This document shows positions 33,083 through 33,093 of a DNA stretch of 33,093 nt, piece after piece. The notes beneath the pieces are model-generated. The model was not told the DNA's origin. It did no database searches and saw nothing but the letters and a program-made list of their open reading frames with translations. The position numbers and the translations under genes are program-made. How positions within the stretch are numbered: position 1 is the stretch's first letter; every line of letters begins with the position of its first letter. The stretch is from assembly GCA_023663945.1 (NCBI GenBank), contig JAMPGL010000040.1, positions 1 to 33,093 on the forward strand. Reading direction: 5' to 3'. Source of the stretch: Lachnospiraceae bacterium. Its GTDB lineage: Bacteria; Bacillota; Clostridia; Lachnospirales; Lachnospiraceae.

Positions 33083-33093
33083 ACAGCGGATAT

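Overview
The window reads as a chromosomal segment of a gut Firmicute, most probably a Lachnospiraceae member (Clostridia). The supporting signs are a clade II single-chain PurL, a bile salt hydrolase, a CIRCE-controlled groESL operon, a Gram-positive type LexA box, an OPT transporter overlapping a PqqD-like gene, and strong AGGAGG-type ribosome binding sites. Genus cannot be fixed from sequence alone. No rRNA, tRNA, CRISPR array, phage or intact insertion sequence was seen, and no gene-free stretch exceeds about 300 bases.

Layout. Bases 1-1346 hold the end of one Rpn/PD-(D/E)XK-type 'transposase' nuclease gene and a broken relative carrying a nonsense mutation and an internal deletion. Bases 1517-3777 are an OPT peptide transporter translationally coupled to a PqqD-like protein. 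Bases 3888-5564 form a redox cassette: a TlpA/ResA-like thioredoxin lipoprotein, an easily missed 50-residue CXXC membrane peptide, and a NapH-like membrane polyferredoxin. Within it, a 34-bp tandem repeat has amplified the 3' end of the small gene. Bases 5588-7279 encode a membrane diguanylate cyclase. Bases 7441-10548 are a TetR regulator, a GPH-type sugar symporter and a zinc polyol dehydrogenase, followed by a bidirectional terminator shared with a convergent PAS-GGDEF gene (minus strand, 10708-11949).

Bases 12114-15112 carry an esterase, a membrane-anchored ApbE flavin transferase and a bile salt hydrolase. Bases 15185-17196 are an SOS mutagenesis pair, a UmuC-like polymerase plus a YolD-like protein, under a promoter with a perfect LexA box between -35 and -10. 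A membrane-anchored GH25 lysozyme with two SH3b domains, an orphan basic protein and a degenerate GGDEF protein follow. Then come groES-groEL behind a perfect CIRCE element, a DUF6508-like protein, a second TetR, a tandem pair of M14 deacylase-like proteins (the second lacking its zinc ligands), a zinc-ribbon/Tim44-like membrane protein, purL, and a membrane-anchored PAF-acetylhydrolase-like lipase.

The most unusual signal is a dispersed element. A 46-bp sequence is perfectly repeated at 10556 and 31578, and 28 bp of it recurs inverted in the purL leader at 27612. No feature class I know explains it. Other points worth a second look are the 34-bp repeat grown out of a CXXC gene, the pseudoenzyme-like M14 partner, and paired inverted repeats around the TetR and purL promoters.
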